Assembly (NCBI RefSeq): GCF_900106755.1
Contig: NZ_FNNN01000003.1
Coordinates: 124,001 to 188,000 of the forward strand
Length of the DNA: 64,000 nucleotides
Direction: 5' to 3'
Source: Bacteroides faecis MAJ27
Lineage (GTDB): Bacteria > Bacteroidota > Bacteroidia > Bacteroidales > Bacteroidaceae
The position numbers and the translations under genes are program-made. This document shows positions 26,851 to 35,318 of this stretch, piece after piece. Each line of letters begins with the position of its first letter. Position 1 is the first letter of the stretch. The notes below the pieces were generated by a model that was given only the letters and a program-made list of their open reading frames with translations, made no database searches and was not told where the DNA came from.

Positions 26851-27084
26851 TCAATGGCTGCAAACCTTACTGATATCCACCGTAAACTCTTCACCGGCTG
26901 GCATGAATTTCCCTTTTCTTTTGAGAAACTCTATCAGTTCGTCTACTTCCATATTATCTGCCGAACAAGCATAAAAACGCTGATGTTCGCCAAACTTCTC
27001 CACGATTGCAGCTCTCAGAGTTGCTTCAGTATAACTATTTCCCTCCATCATGTGAAGGACTTCATGTGCATGTAACTGTTCCAT
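26851..27084 (-). CDS. YecH-type putative metal-binding protein (DUF2492)
   Basis: 77 aa. The whole length matches the YecH family: HAHEVLHMM at the start, SYTEATLRAAIVEKFGEHQRFYACSA in the middle, and ELIEFLKRKGKFM followed by FTVDISKVCSH at the end. Conserved His and Cys residues (HxHE, ACSA, CSH) suggest metal binding. It is a small cytosolic protein of unknown role. It has its own -7 box 15 nt upstream and a hairpin terminator downstream. Confidence 0.88.
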   Translation of the reverse strand: MEQLHAHEVLHMMEGNSYTEATLRAAIVEKFGEHQRFYACSADNMEVDELIEFLKRKGKFMPAGEEFTVDISKVCSH

Positions 27085-27099
27085 AATCTATTTTTTCTG

Positions 27100-27107
27100 C
27101 AAAGATA
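27100..27107 (-). promoter_or_regulatory. -7 box of the yecH-like gene
   Basis: CAAAGATA reads TATCTTTG on the minus strand, 15 nt before the ATG. Confidence 0.6.
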
Positions 27108-27252
27108 AGTGCAGTGCATCGATTAAAACTGTAACATATGTGACAAAAGCAAGAAAAAAAGAATCATTAACAATGGCATCCCCTATATGCATTACCCAAA
27201 AAACTAGCTGAATATTTTTCCTTTTTTATTCGCAGTATTCGGTTATTTCATT

Positions 27253-27260
27253 TATATTTG
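27253..27260 (+). promoter_or_regulatory. -7 box of the DUF3298 gene
   Basis: TATATTTG. An apparent TTG start at 27258 lies inside this box, which argues for the ATG near 27309. Confidence 0.6.
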
Positions 27261-27308
27261 TCGATAGTGATAGATATGATCAATGTTGAATTTATAGAAA
27301 AAACGGGT

Positions 27309-28160
27309 ATGAAAAAACAATATGTCAGCCTGCTTGCGGTTATACTTTCGGTAAGCGGCTTTTTGTTTTCTTGTCATGACAAGATGAACAAAAATACAGG
27401 AGCATTACAATTCGATAGTATACAGGTAAACGAGACGGCACACCTCTTTAATGATACAGCCAAACCGGCATGCAATATTATCGTCAACTTCGCCTATCCT
27501 GTCAAGTCATCGGATGATATGCTGAAAGATAGTCTGAATGCATACTTCATCTCCGTATGCTTCGGAGACAAATATATCGGTGAAAAACCGGAAGCAGTAG
27601 TGAAGCAATACGCTCAGAGCTATATTGACGAGTACCGCCACGACCAGGAGCCTATGTATGCCGAAGACGAAAAGAATAAAGAGAGCGATGCAGTGGTAGG
27701 CGCATGGTATTCCTACTACAAGAGTATCGAAAGTCATGTGCAACTATATGAGAAAGACCTGCTTGTATACCGCGTTGACTATAACGAATATACCGGAGGC
27801 GCACATGGCATGTACATGTCAACTTTCCTAAATATGGACCTTACCCTGATGCGTCCGCTTCGCCTCGACGATATTTTTGTAGGCGACTATCAGGAAGCCC
27901 TGACAGACCTGATATGGAACCAGCTGATGGCCGACAACAAAGTGACAACACACGAGGCACTGGAAGACATGGGATATGCCTCGACCGGAGACATCACACC
28001 GACAGAAAACTTTTATCTGAGCAAGGAAGGTATCACCTTCTACTATAATATATACGATATCACACCGTATTCGATGGGTCCTGTCAAAGTCACGATTCCA
28101 TACGCCATAATGGAACACCTGCTGGGCAGCAACCCTATTCTCGGAGATTTGAAAAATTAA
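27309..28160 (+). CDS. DUF3298/DUF4163 domain lipoprotein
   Basis: 283 aa from the ATG near 27309 (MKKQYVSLLAV). A lipobox GFLFSC places the lipid Cys at about residue 22. The mature part fits the DUF4163 plus DUF3298 pair: EKDLLVYRVDYNEYTGGAHG (the GGAH motif), then LRLDDIF, LSKEGITFYYNIYDITPYSMGP and VTIPYAIM. These proteins are secreted or membrane-anchored; the homologues RsiV/PdaC-type domains bind lysozyme or peptidoglycan in Firmicutes, but the Bacteroides role is not established. It is a single gene with a promoter box ~50 nt upstream. Confidence 0.82.
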   Translation: MKKQYVSLLAVILSVSGFLFSCHDKMNKNTGALQFDSIQVNETAHLFNDTAKPACNIIVNFAYPVKSSDDMLKDSLNAYFISVCFGDKYIGEKPEAVVKQYAQSYIDEYRHDQEPMYAEDEKNKESDAVVGAWYSYYKSIESHVQLYEKDLLVYRVDYNEYTGGAHGMYMSTFLNMDLTLMRPLRLDDIFVGDYQEALTDLIWNQLMADNKVTTHEALEDMGYASTGDITPTENFYLSKEGITFYYNIYDITPYSMGPVKVTIPYAIMEHLLGSNPILGDLKN

Positions 28161-28185
28161 ACAGTTATTAAAAGATTGAACACCA

Positions 28186-28233
28186 ATGAATATCCTATTG
28201 TTATTGCCCCGTGTGATGCAAGAGGATATTCAT
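28186..28233 (+). terminator. Possible terminator hairpin after the DUF3298 gene
   Basis: The arms ATGAATATCCT and AGGATATTCAT are perfect 11-mers. The T tail is weak. Confidence 0.4.
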
Positions 28234-28273
28234 TTCACTTATAATTCTAAATTCACCATTCAAAATACTTAAA

Positions 28274-28894
28274 GTGGAAATCATACTGAAATATTTTCCG
28301 GATCTGACGGAAGAGCAGCGCCAACAGTTTGCTGCTCTATACGACCTCTACATCGACTGGAATGCGAAAATCAACGTCATCTCCCGCAAAGACATCGAGA
28401 ATTTATACGAGCATCATGTGCTCCATTCATTAGGCATCGCCAAAGTGATTCAATTCCGTCCCGGAACCAGCATCATGGATCTGGGTACAGGAGGAGGCTT
28501 TCCCGGCATTCCGCTCGCAATTCTTTTCCCCGACACCAAGTTTCATCTGGTAGACAGCATCGGTAAGAAAGTACGCGTGGCAACAGAAGTGGCAAATGCC
28601 ATCGGACTGAAAAACGTCACCTTCCGCCATGCCCGTGCAGAAGAGGAAAAACAACTGTTCGACTTTGTGGTAAGTCGTGCCGTAATGCCTTTGGCGGATC
28701 TGATCAAGATTATCAAAAAGAACATTTCTCCCAAGCAGCAGAATGCTCTGCCTAACGGACTGATCTGTCTCAAAGGAGGCGAACTGGAGCACGAAACAAT
28801 GCCGTTCAAGCATAAAACAGTCATTCACAGCCTGAGCGAAGACTTTGAGGAAGAGTTCTTTGAAACCAAAAAGGTAGTATATTCACAAATATAG
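28274..28894 (+). CDS. rsmG: 16S rRNA (guanine527-N7)-methyltransferase RsmG
   Basis: 206 aa, the usual length. YDLYIDWNAKINVISRKD is the family's N-terminal signature, followed by MDLGTGGGFPGIPLAI (SAM-binding motif I), FHLVDSIGKKV and FDFVVSRAV. RsmG (GidB) methylates G527 of 16S rRNA. The start codon may be GTG at 28274. It is followed after 21 bp by an MBL-fold hydrolase gene. Confidence 0.95.
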   Translation: MEIILKYFPDLTEEQRQQFAALYDLYIDWNAKINVISRKDIENLYEHHVLHSLGIAKVIQFRPGTSIMDLGTGGGFPGIPLAILFPDTKFHLVDSIGKKVRVATEVANAIGLKNVTFRHARAEEEKQLFDFVVSRAVMPLADLIKIIKKNISPKQQNALPNGLICLKGGELEHETMPFKHKTVIHSLSEDFEEEFFETKKVVYSQI

Positions 28895-28915
28895 GAATCA
28901 GGAGTTATCAAAACC

Positions 28916-29554
28916 ATGAAAATAAAGAGATTTGAATTTAATATGTTTCCCGTAAATTGCTACGTTTTATGGGATGACACAAAAGAAGCGGTGGTCATTG
29001 ATCCGGGCTGCTTCTATGAAGAGGAAAAACAAGCACTAAAGAAGTTCATCCTCACCAATGAATTGAATGTAAAGCATCTGCTGAATACTCATTTACATCT
29101 GGATCACATCTTCGGCAATCCATTTATGCTGAAAGAATTCGGTCTGTCGGCAGAAGCCAACAAAGCGGATGAGTTCTGGATTGATGAAGCTCCGAAACAA
29201 AGCCGCATGTTCGGCTTCCAATTACAGGAAAAGCCGGTTCCATTGGGAAAATATCTGCACGACGGAGATATTATCACCTTCGGACACACCAAGCTGGAAG
29301 CAATCCATGTTCCCGGACACTCACCCGGCAGCCTCGTGTATTATTGTAAAGAAGACAACTGCATGTTCTCCGGTGACGTATTGTTTCAAGGCAGTATCGG
29401 TCGCGCCGACCTGTCAGGAGGCAACTTCGACGAACTGATCGATCACATTTGCAGCCGTCTATTCGTACTTCCTAACGAGACAGTCGTCTACCCCGGACAC
29501 GGTGCACCTACGACCATCGGAATGGAAAAAGCAGAGAACCCATTTTTCAGATAG
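28916..29554 (+). CDS. Metallo-beta-lactamase-fold hydrolase, glyoxalase II-like
   Basis: 212 aa. The metal-binding motif THLHLDHIFG is the HxHxDH signature. Further ligands lie in HVPGHSPGSLVYY, GDVLFQGSIGRADL (Asp) and YPGHGAPTTIG (His). The start KRFEFNMFPVNCYVLWDD is typical of the YcbL-like type II branch, which lacks the C-terminal glutathione-binding extension of true glyoxalase II. It is cytosolic. The substrate is likely a thioester but unproven. It is co-oriented with rsmG. Confidence 0.9.
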   Translation: MKIKRFEFNMFPVNCYVLWDDTKEAVVIDPGCFYEEEKQALKKFILTNELNVKHLLNTHLHLDHIFGNPFMLKEFGLSAEANKADEFWIDEAPKQSRMFGFQLQEKPVPLGKYLHDGDIITFGHTKLEAIHVPGHSPGSLVYYCKEDNCMFSGDVLFQGSIGRADLSGGNFDELIDHICSRLFVLPNETVVYPGHGAPTTIGMEKAENPFFR

Positions 29555-29558
29555 TAAT

Positions 29559-29662
29559 TCAGGTATTAAGTATTAGGTATTAGGTATTAACCGTAGCTGA
29601 TGATAACCGTAGCTTTATGATATTCATATCCGCATGGGTAATACCTAATACTTAATACCTGA
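29559..29662. repeat. Long perfect inverted repeat between the MBL and gcvP genes
   Basis: Arms of 24 bases each (29559-29582 and 29639-29662), built of TAGGTATTA / TAATACCTA steps, match perfectly around a 56-base interior. The interior holds a direct repeat, CCGTAGCT twice. It ends 20 bases before the gcvP start. Confidence 0.85.
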
Positions 29663-29681
29663 TACTTATAAATCAAAAATT

Positions 29682-32531
29682 ATGAAAACAGATTTGTTAG
29701 CTAGCCGTCACATCGGCATCAATGAACAAGACACAGCCGTGATGCTTCGTAAAATAGGCGTAGACTCACTGGATGAACTGATCAACAAAACCATTCCTGC
29801 CAACATCCGCCTGAAGGAACCACTGGCACTGGCTAGTCCGTTGACGGAATACGAATTTGGGAAACACATTGCCGGACTGGCAAGTAAAAACAAACTGTAT
29901 ACTACGTACATCGGATTGGGGTGGTATAATACAATTACTCCTGCCGTTATCCAACGGAATGTATTCGAAAATCCCGTGTGGTATACTTCCTACACGCCTT
30001 ATCAGACGGAAGTATCACAGGGAAGACTGGAAGCATTGATGAATTTCCAGACCGCCGTCTGTGATCTCACCGCTATGCCGCTTGCCAACTGTTCGCTGCT
30101 GGATGAAGCGACTGCCGCTGCCGAAGCCGTAACCATGATGTACGCACTTCGTTCACGCACTCAGCAGAAAGCAGGTGCCAATGTAGTCTTTGTAGACGAA
30201 AACATTTTCCCGCAGACTTTAGCAGTAATGACTACACGTGCCATTCCACAAGGAATTGAATTGCGCGTAGGCAGATACAAAGAATTTGAACCCTCACCGG
30301 AAATCTTCGCCTGCATTCTTCAATATCCTAATTCCAGCGGAAATGTAGAAAACTATGCCGACTTTACGAAGAAAGCACATGACGCGGACTGTAAAGTTGC
30401 CGTTGCCGCCGATATTCTGAGCCTTGCCCTGCTGACTCCTCCGGGAGAATGGGGAGCGGATATTGTATTCGGTACCACACAACGCCTGGGTACACCGATG
30501 TTTTACGGTGGTCCTTCGGCTGGTTACTTCGCCACACGTGACGAGTACAAGCGGAATATGCCGGGACGAATCATCGGATGGTCCAAAGATAAATATGGCA
30601 AACTCTGCTACCGAATGGCCCTGCAGACACGCGAACAGCACATCAAACGGGAAAAAGCGACTTCCAATATTTGTACGGCTCAGGCATTACTCGCAACAAT
30701 GGCCGGCTTCTACGCCGTATATCACGGACAGGAAGGAATCAAAACGATTGCTTCGCGCATCCACAGCATCACCGTTTTCCTTGACAAGCAATTAAAGAAA
30801 TTCGGATATACCCAAGTCAATACACAGTATTTCGACACACTACGTTTCGAACTGCCGGAACACGTTTCAGCCCAACAGATTCGCACGATTGCATTGAGCA
30901 AGGAAGTAAACCTGCGCTATTATGAGAATGGAGATGTAGGCTTCAGCATTGACGAGACAACAGATGTAGCAGCTACGAATGTGCTGCTTTCCATCTTCGC
31001 CATCGCTGCCGGCAAGGATTACCAGAAGGTAGAAGATGTACCGGAAAAGAGCAACATCGACAAAACGCTGAAACGTACCACCTCTTTTCTCACGCATGAA
31101 GTATTCTCCAAATACCATACGGAAACGGAAATGATGCGTTACATCAAACGTCTGGACCGGAAGGATATTTCATTGGCACAGTCTATGATTTCTCTCGGAT
31201 CGTGCACTATGAAGCTCAATGCAGCCGCTGAAATGCTGCCTTTGAGTCGTCCGGAATTTATGAGCATGCACCCGTTAGTACCGGAAGATCAGGCAGAAGG
31301 ATATCGTGAACTGATCGGCAATCTGAGTGAGGATCTGAAGGTTATCACCGGATTTGCAGGTGTCAGCCTGCAGCCAAATTCGGGTGCTGCGGGAGAATAT
31401 GCCGGCCTGCGCGTTATTCGTGCATATCTTGAAAGTATCGGTCAGGGACACCGCAATAAGATATTGATTCCGGCTTCGGCACACGGCACAAATCCGGCAT
31501 CTGCCATACAAGCCGGATTTGAGACCGTCACCTGCGCATGCGATGAGCAAGGAAATGTGGATATGAACGACCTGCGTGCCAAAGCCTTGGAAAACAAAGA
31601 AGAACTGGCAGCATTGATGATTACCTATCCGTCAACACACGGTATCTTCGAAACGGAAATAAAAGAAATCTGTGAGATTATCCATGCCTGCGGCGCACAA
31701 GTATATATGGACGGGGCCAACATGAATGCACAAGTAGGATTGACCAATCCGGGATTCATCGGTGCAGATGTTTGTCACTTGAACTTACATAAGACGTTTG
31801 CTTCACCGCATGGTGGTGGCGGTCCGGGTGTAGGTCCTATCTGTGTAGCAGAGCATCTGGTGCCGTTCTTACCGGGACACTCGATCTTCGGCAATACACA
31901 AAACCAAGTTTCCGCAGCTCCGTTCGGTAGTGCGGGTATCTTGCCTATCACGTACGGTTATATCCGGATGATGGGAGCAGAAGGGCTGACTCAGGCAACT
32001 AAAATCGCCATTCTCAATGCCAACTATCTGGCTGCCTGTCTGAAAGATACTTACGGTATTGTTTATCGGGGAGCTACCGGTTTCGTTGGACACGAAATGA
32101 TTCTGGAATGCCGCAAAGTACATGAAGAAACGGGAATCTCTGAGAATGATATTGCCAAACGCCTGATGGATTATGGCTATCATGCACCGACTCTCTCCTT
32201 CCCTGTTCACGGTACGCTGATGATTGAGCCGACCGAAAGCGAAAGTTTAGCAGAGCTGGATAATTTCGTGGATGTCATGCTGAATATCTGGAAAGAAATC
32301 CAAGAAGTGAAAGATGGAGAAGCAGACAAGAATGACAATGTATTAATCAATGCCCCGCATCCCGAATATGAGATTGTGAATGATAATTGGGAACATTCTT
32401 ATACACGCGAAAAAGCTGCGTATCCGATAGAAAGCGTACGTGATAATAAATTCTGGGTGAACGTGGCCCGCGTAGACAATACGTTGGGAGACCGGAAGTT
32501 ATTGCCGACCCGCTACGGAAGGTTCGAATAA
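29682..32531 (+). CDS. gcvP: Glycine dehydrogenase (decarboxylating), P protein
   Basis: 949 aa, the single-chain form in which both halves are fused. SRHIGINEQDTAVML at the start is the family N-terminus. The PLP-binding Lys is K704 in NLHKTFASPHGGGGPG. VSLQPNSGAAGEYAG and IPASAHGTNPASA are conserved cofactor segments. It decarboxylates glycine and passes the aminomethyl group to lipoylated H protein; LipB (17.5 kb) supplies that lipoyl group. No gcvT or gcvH is near, so the system is split in this genome. No riboswitch is recognised upstream, only the palindrome at 29.56-29.66 kb. Confidence 0.97.
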   Translation: MKTDLLASRHIGINEQDTAVMLRKIGVDSLDELINKTIPANIRLKEPLALASPLTEYEFGKHIAGLASKNKLYTTYIGLGWYNTITPAVIQRNVFENPVWYTSYTPYQTEVSQGRLEALMNFQTAVCDLTAMPLANCSLLDEATAAAEAVTMMYALRSRTQQKAGANVVFVDENIFPQTLAVMTTRAIPQGIELRVGRYKEFEPSPEIFACILQYPNSSGNVENYADFTKKAHDADCKVAVAADILSLALLTPPGEWGADIVFGTTQRLGTPMFYGGPSAGYFATRDEYKRNMPGRIIGWSKDKYGKLCYRMALQTREQHIKREKATSNICTAQALLATMAGFYAVYHGQEGIKTIASRIHSITVFLDKQLKKFGYTQVNTQYFDTLRFELPEHVSAQQIRTIALSKEVNLRYYENGDVGFSIDETTDVAATNVLLSIFAIAAGKDYQKVEDVPEKSNIDKTLKRTTSFLTHEVFSKYHTETEMMRYIKRLDRKDISLAQSMISLGSCTMKLNAAAEMLPLSRPEFMSMHPLVPEDQAEGYRELIGNLSEDLKVITGFAGVSLQPNSGAAGEYAGLRVIRAYLESIGQGHRNKILIPASAHGTNPASAIQAGFETVTCACDEQGNVDMNDLRAKALENKEELAALMITYPSTHGIFETEIKEICEIIHACGAQVYMDGANMNAQVGLTNPGFIGADVCHLNLHKTFASPHGGGGPGVGPICVAEHLVPFLPGHSIFGNTQNQVSAAPFGSAGILPITYGYIRMMGAEGLTQATKIAILNANYLAACLKDTYGIVYRGATGFVGHEMILECRKVHEETGISENDIAKRLMDYGYHAPTLSFPVHGTLMIEPTESESLAELDNFVDVMLNIWKEIQEVKDGEADKNDNVLINAPHPEYEIVNDNWEHSYTREKAAYPIESVRDNKFWVNVARVDNTLGDRKLLPTRYGRFE

Positions 32532-32570
32532 GAATAAACTTCCAGAGGAAATCTGTACACAGGAAAAAAT

Positions 32571-32605
32571 AAGCCCGGGGCTCGCATTTGCTGAGCTCCG
32601 GGCTT
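32571..32605 (-). terminator. Hairpin between gcvP and the nitroreductase gene
   Basis: The arms AAGCCCGGGGCTC and GAGCTCCGGGCTT pair nearly perfectly. On the minus strand a TTATTTTTT tail follows, so it would end the yigZ operon; it may also stop gcvP transcription. Confidence 0.7.
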
Positions 32606-32727
32606 ACCTTTGCAGGCACCGAAGTATTCCGATAAGCACCGAGCTAAATGAACATAAGAAACGATGCCGGAATCTTCCGGTTATCATACTGCCTTCATTC
32701 CATGTTTGCCGGAAACATAGCTGGGTC

Positions 32728-33297
32728 CTATCTGACAACAGTCACTGTTCCAGCCTTGACCGCCTTCTCCCTCATTGAGATTTTAGGATCGGCATATCCC
32801 AAAGCTACACAGCCATATACTTTATGGTCTTTCGGTACACCCAGCGAAGTTATCAATTCACGGACTTCGGGATCATCGCAAGTTGTTCCTAACTGATTGA
32901 TCCAGCAAGAACCGATCCCCAGAGAATGGGCAGCCAAAAACATATTCTCAATAGCACAGGCACAGTCCATACCGGCCCACCATTGCGTCGGTTCATTGGA
33001 TACGATCACTAAAGTCGGGGCATGATAATAACAGCAATACGTTTTGCTGTGACCGCGTTCCTGTAATTTCGGCTCGTCACTTTTAGCGAAAGCTCCTTTA
33101 ATCCGTTCATTCAATTCAGACAGTTTATCTGCATTCTGAATGGCAGTAAAATGCCACGTCTCCAAGTGCATCCCACTGGGGGCAAAAGTGGCAGCTTCCA
33201 GAATAGCCTGCAAGTCTTCTTCCGAAACCTGCCGGTCAGTATAAGCCCGTACACTACGACGCGCTTTGATGTTCTCTAAAACTTCATTCGTTTTCAT
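32728..33297 (-). CDS. Nitroreductase-family FMN oxidoreductase
   Basis: 189 aa. RRSVRAYTDRQVSEED at residues ~13-28 contains the FMN-binding Arg-rich signature. ATFAPSGMHLETWHF and GIGSCWINQLG are the other flavin-contacting segments, and HKVYGCVALGYAD ends the fold. It would reduce nitro-aromatics or quinones with NAD(P)H, in the cytosol. It is the last gene of an operon with yigZ and an HpaII-type endonuclease; there is a 42-bp gap after the endonuclease gene. The natural substrate is unknown. Confidence 0.9.
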   Translation of the reverse strand: MKTNEVLENIKARRSVRAYTDRQVSEEDLQAILEAATFAPSGMHLETWHFTAIQNADKLSELNERIKGAFAKSDEPKLQERGHSKTYCCYYHAPTLVIVSNEPTQWWAGMDCACAIENMFLAAHSLGIGSCWINQLGTTCDDPEVRELITSLGVPKDHKVYGCVALGYADPKISMREKAVKAGTVTVVR

Positions 33298-33339
33298 ATA
33301 CTATATTTACTATACTTACAACTCGTTCACCACTTGCAA

Positions 33340-34425
33340 TTATCGTTTTACGAGCCCGATCTTGGCATTCAGTTTGAAGTAATACGTTCCGTTTTCTCTT
33401 TCCAGAAAACCGTATTTGTCCTTATCCAGAGAACCTTTCTCCAAACGGGTATTCAGAAACAGAAAATCCTCCATCACCGGTCTTTCTGACTTATGATAGC
33501 AAAGTACTTCTCCGCTCCCATCCATCAACAAGATACCTTCAACAGCCGAATCCTGTCCTGTATATATCTTCGCCGGACGCATGCCCAATGCTAACGCCAT
33601 CAAGAACTGCTTTATTTTAAACTCATAAAAACCATGTTTGTTTACCAGCTCATCTTTTATCTTCAACGGGTTCATCTGTTTGATTACTTCCGTCAATTCG
33701 CTGATACGGGTAATATCATCCAAATGCATGATGCGTACCATTTCAGTCAGCACACGGGGGAAATGTAAATCAATCATCAAAAGATTGCTACGGAATACCC
33801 GATCTGCCACGTCCGAATATTTGAGTACCCCGCCCAAGCGTTCAATCAGCAACATTCGCTCTGCCACTTCATTAGGAGCTTCCGGCAACGCATTAATCTT
33901 ATTTACGGTAGGAGTCGCAAATTTGACTCCGCTCTGTTCCAGTTTCAAGTTGGCTGTGCGGCCTCCGTCCAACAACGGGTTCATAGCCCCCAGCCGCGAA
34001 CGAACGCTGAACCCGCTCAACGGTGCCTCCGGATGCCAGAAAGCAATATAAAAATCGGTACGATCTTCCGTCTTTGCTTCCAAATCGAAAATAGCGACCT
34101 CATCCAGAAACTCTTCCACGCCATCGGGAGAAGTGACCTCCTCTTCCGAAGAAGATTTGACGGCCTGTAAGATTAACTCTGCCACAATCCCGAAATCTTC
34201 CCGGGGAACGGACTTCTCACTATTTTCGCCTTTGATGCGGACACTCTCTTTTTCTATATAATAACAGCGTGTTCCGTCATGTTCTTCCCGTTGAATCATT
34301 GCGACAGGCCAGCTGATCTCTCCCTTCTTCGCCTTAGCCGTGCCCAACGCTACTTTTCCTTCCGCCAATAGACGAAAGAAAGTATAGAGTTCACACCATT
34401 CTCTTTTTGTTGCTTCAAATGCCAT
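33340..34425 (-). CDS. HpaII-family restriction endonuclease homologue
   Basis: 361 aa. I recognise the pattern of the RE_HpaII family: the start TKREWCELYTFFRLLAEGK, then MIQREEHDGTRCYYIEK, then DLEAKTEDRTDF (114-125), SVRSRLGAMNPLLDGGRTAN, and KFATPTVNKINALPEAPNEV. HpaII itself cleaves CCGG. The protein appears full length with no frameshift. There is no DNA methyltransferase gene next to it or anywhere in the window; its neighbours are yigZ (52 bp upstream) and a nitroreductase gene. It may act on something other than unmodified CCGG, or the methylase may be elsewhere. E116-x-K118 is a possible catalytic pair by analogy only. Confidence 0.72.
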   Translation of the reverse strand: MAFEATKREWCELYTFFRLLAEGKVALGTAKAKKGEISWPVAMIQREEHDGTRCYYIEKESVRIKGENSEKSVPREDFGIVAELILQAVKSSSEEEVTSPDGVEEFLDEVAIFDLEAKTEDRTDFYIAFWHPEAPLSGFSVRSRLGAMNPLLDGGRTANLKLEQSGVKFATPTVNKINALPEAPNEVAERMLLIERLGGVLKYSDVADRVFRSNLLMIDLHFPRVLTEMVRIMHLDDITRISELTEVIKQMNPLKIKDELVNKHGFYEFKIKQFLMALALGMRPAKIYTGQDSAVEGILLMDGSGEVLCYHKSERPVMEDFLFLNTRLEKGSLDKDKYGFLERENGTYYFKLNAKIGLVKR

Positions 34426-34477
34426 ATATTCTTACTTTTCTTTATTACATTCATTCTGCCTGACAAGCTGCAATGGA

Positions 34478-35086
34478 TTACTCTTCTTCAAGAATCCGTG
34501 CAGTCTCTACTTTCTCCAATCGTGCACGCAGTTTGGGCATCATGGAACGACGGATACGCAACGTCATGCTACAATCCATATCGTACGACTGACTGAGAAT
34601 TTCCGGTTCTTCCTCCTTTACAATACGCATAATGTCGTTCATAAAAGGGTATTCAAACATCACAGTCACTTCCTCATCCACCGTTTTTTCTATAATGGTA
34701 GCGGCGGAAATTGCTTCGGCAGCGGCTGCTTTATAGGCAACAATCAGTCCGCTCGTACCCAACTTGATCCCTCCAAAATAACGGACTACAATAATCAGAA
34801 TGTCAGTCAGCTCATTAGAGTTTATTTGCCCGAGGATGGGCTTTCCCGCCGTTCCCGAAGGTTCACCATTATCATTGGCGCGGAAATCCTTTCGCGCCGC
34901 ACCCAACATATAAGCATAGCATACGTGCCGGGCATCATAATACTTCTTCTGATACGTTTCAAGATGTGCTTTTATCTCATCAAGGGTACGCACAGGCAAG
35001 GCGATGGCAATAAACTTGCTTCGCTTTTCTGTATAAATACCTTCGGAAGGTTCGACGATAGTTTTATAAGTATCTTCAGCAGTCAT
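34478..35086 (-). CDS. YigZ/IMPACT family protein (UPF0029)
   Basis: 202 aa. EKRSKFIAIALPV at the start, then the core DARHVCYAYMLG with NDNGEPSGTAGKPILGQI, and VVRYFGGIKLGTSGL, are the IMPACT-domain signature; the C-terminal ~60 residues form a ferredoxin-like DUF1949-type domain. The role is unclear, perhaps in translation control. There is no internal Met near the N-terminus, so the ATG at 35086 is well supported; it is only 4 nt from a -7 box. It heads the operon with the HpaII-type and nitroreductase genes. Confidence 0.92.
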   Translation of the reverse strand: MTAEDTYKTIVEPSEGIYTEKRSKFIAIALPVRTLDEIKAHLETYQKKYYDARHVCYAYMLGAARKDFRANDNGEPSGTAGKPILGQINSNELTDILIIVVRYFGGIKLGTSGLIVAYKAAAAEAISAATIIEKTVDEEVTVMFEYPFMNDIMRIVKEEEPEILSQSYDMDCSMTLRIRRSMMPKLRARLEKVETARILEEE

Positions 35087-35090
35087 GCCG

Positions 35091-35098
35091 CAAAGATA
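35091..35098 (-). promoter_or_regulatory. -7 box of the yigZ operon
   Basis: CAAAGATA reads TATCTTTG on the minus strand, 4 nt before the ATG. Confidence 0.65.
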
Positions 35099-35247
35099 CG
35101 GCTTTCTTGATGAAATTCCATCTGCTGCCCGAAAATATTAGAGTATCTCACCGAAACGACTGCCTCATTTGATTCAATCGGGCAGGTTTTCAGGCAGATT
35201 CGAACGGCCATTCAGAGGCAATCGAGCGGTTATTTCAACACAAACAA

Positions 35248-35295
35248 GCGGTCAACTTCTCACAAACATCTTGTTGATTGTGAGAGATTGACCGC
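35248..35295. terminator. Hairpin after the DUF1015 gene
   Basis: The arms GCGGTCAACTTCTCACAA and TTGTGAGAGATTGACCGC pair with two mismatches around a 12-base loop. It lies just beyond the DUF1015 stop at 35319. The T run is on the plus side, so its direction as a terminator is uncertain. Confidence 0.55.
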
Positions 35296-35318
35296 TCGAT
35301 TTTTATAAAGTATATACT

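Noticed and set aside
27258..27308. TTG start adding 17 residues to the DUF3298 lipoprotein
   Set aside because: The TTG is part of the TATATTTG -7 box, and the ATG near 27309 gives a proper lipoprotein signal.
29559..29681. Glycine riboswitch ahead of gcvP
   Set aside because: The sequence is a simple AT-rich palindrome without the conserved glycine-aptamer core.
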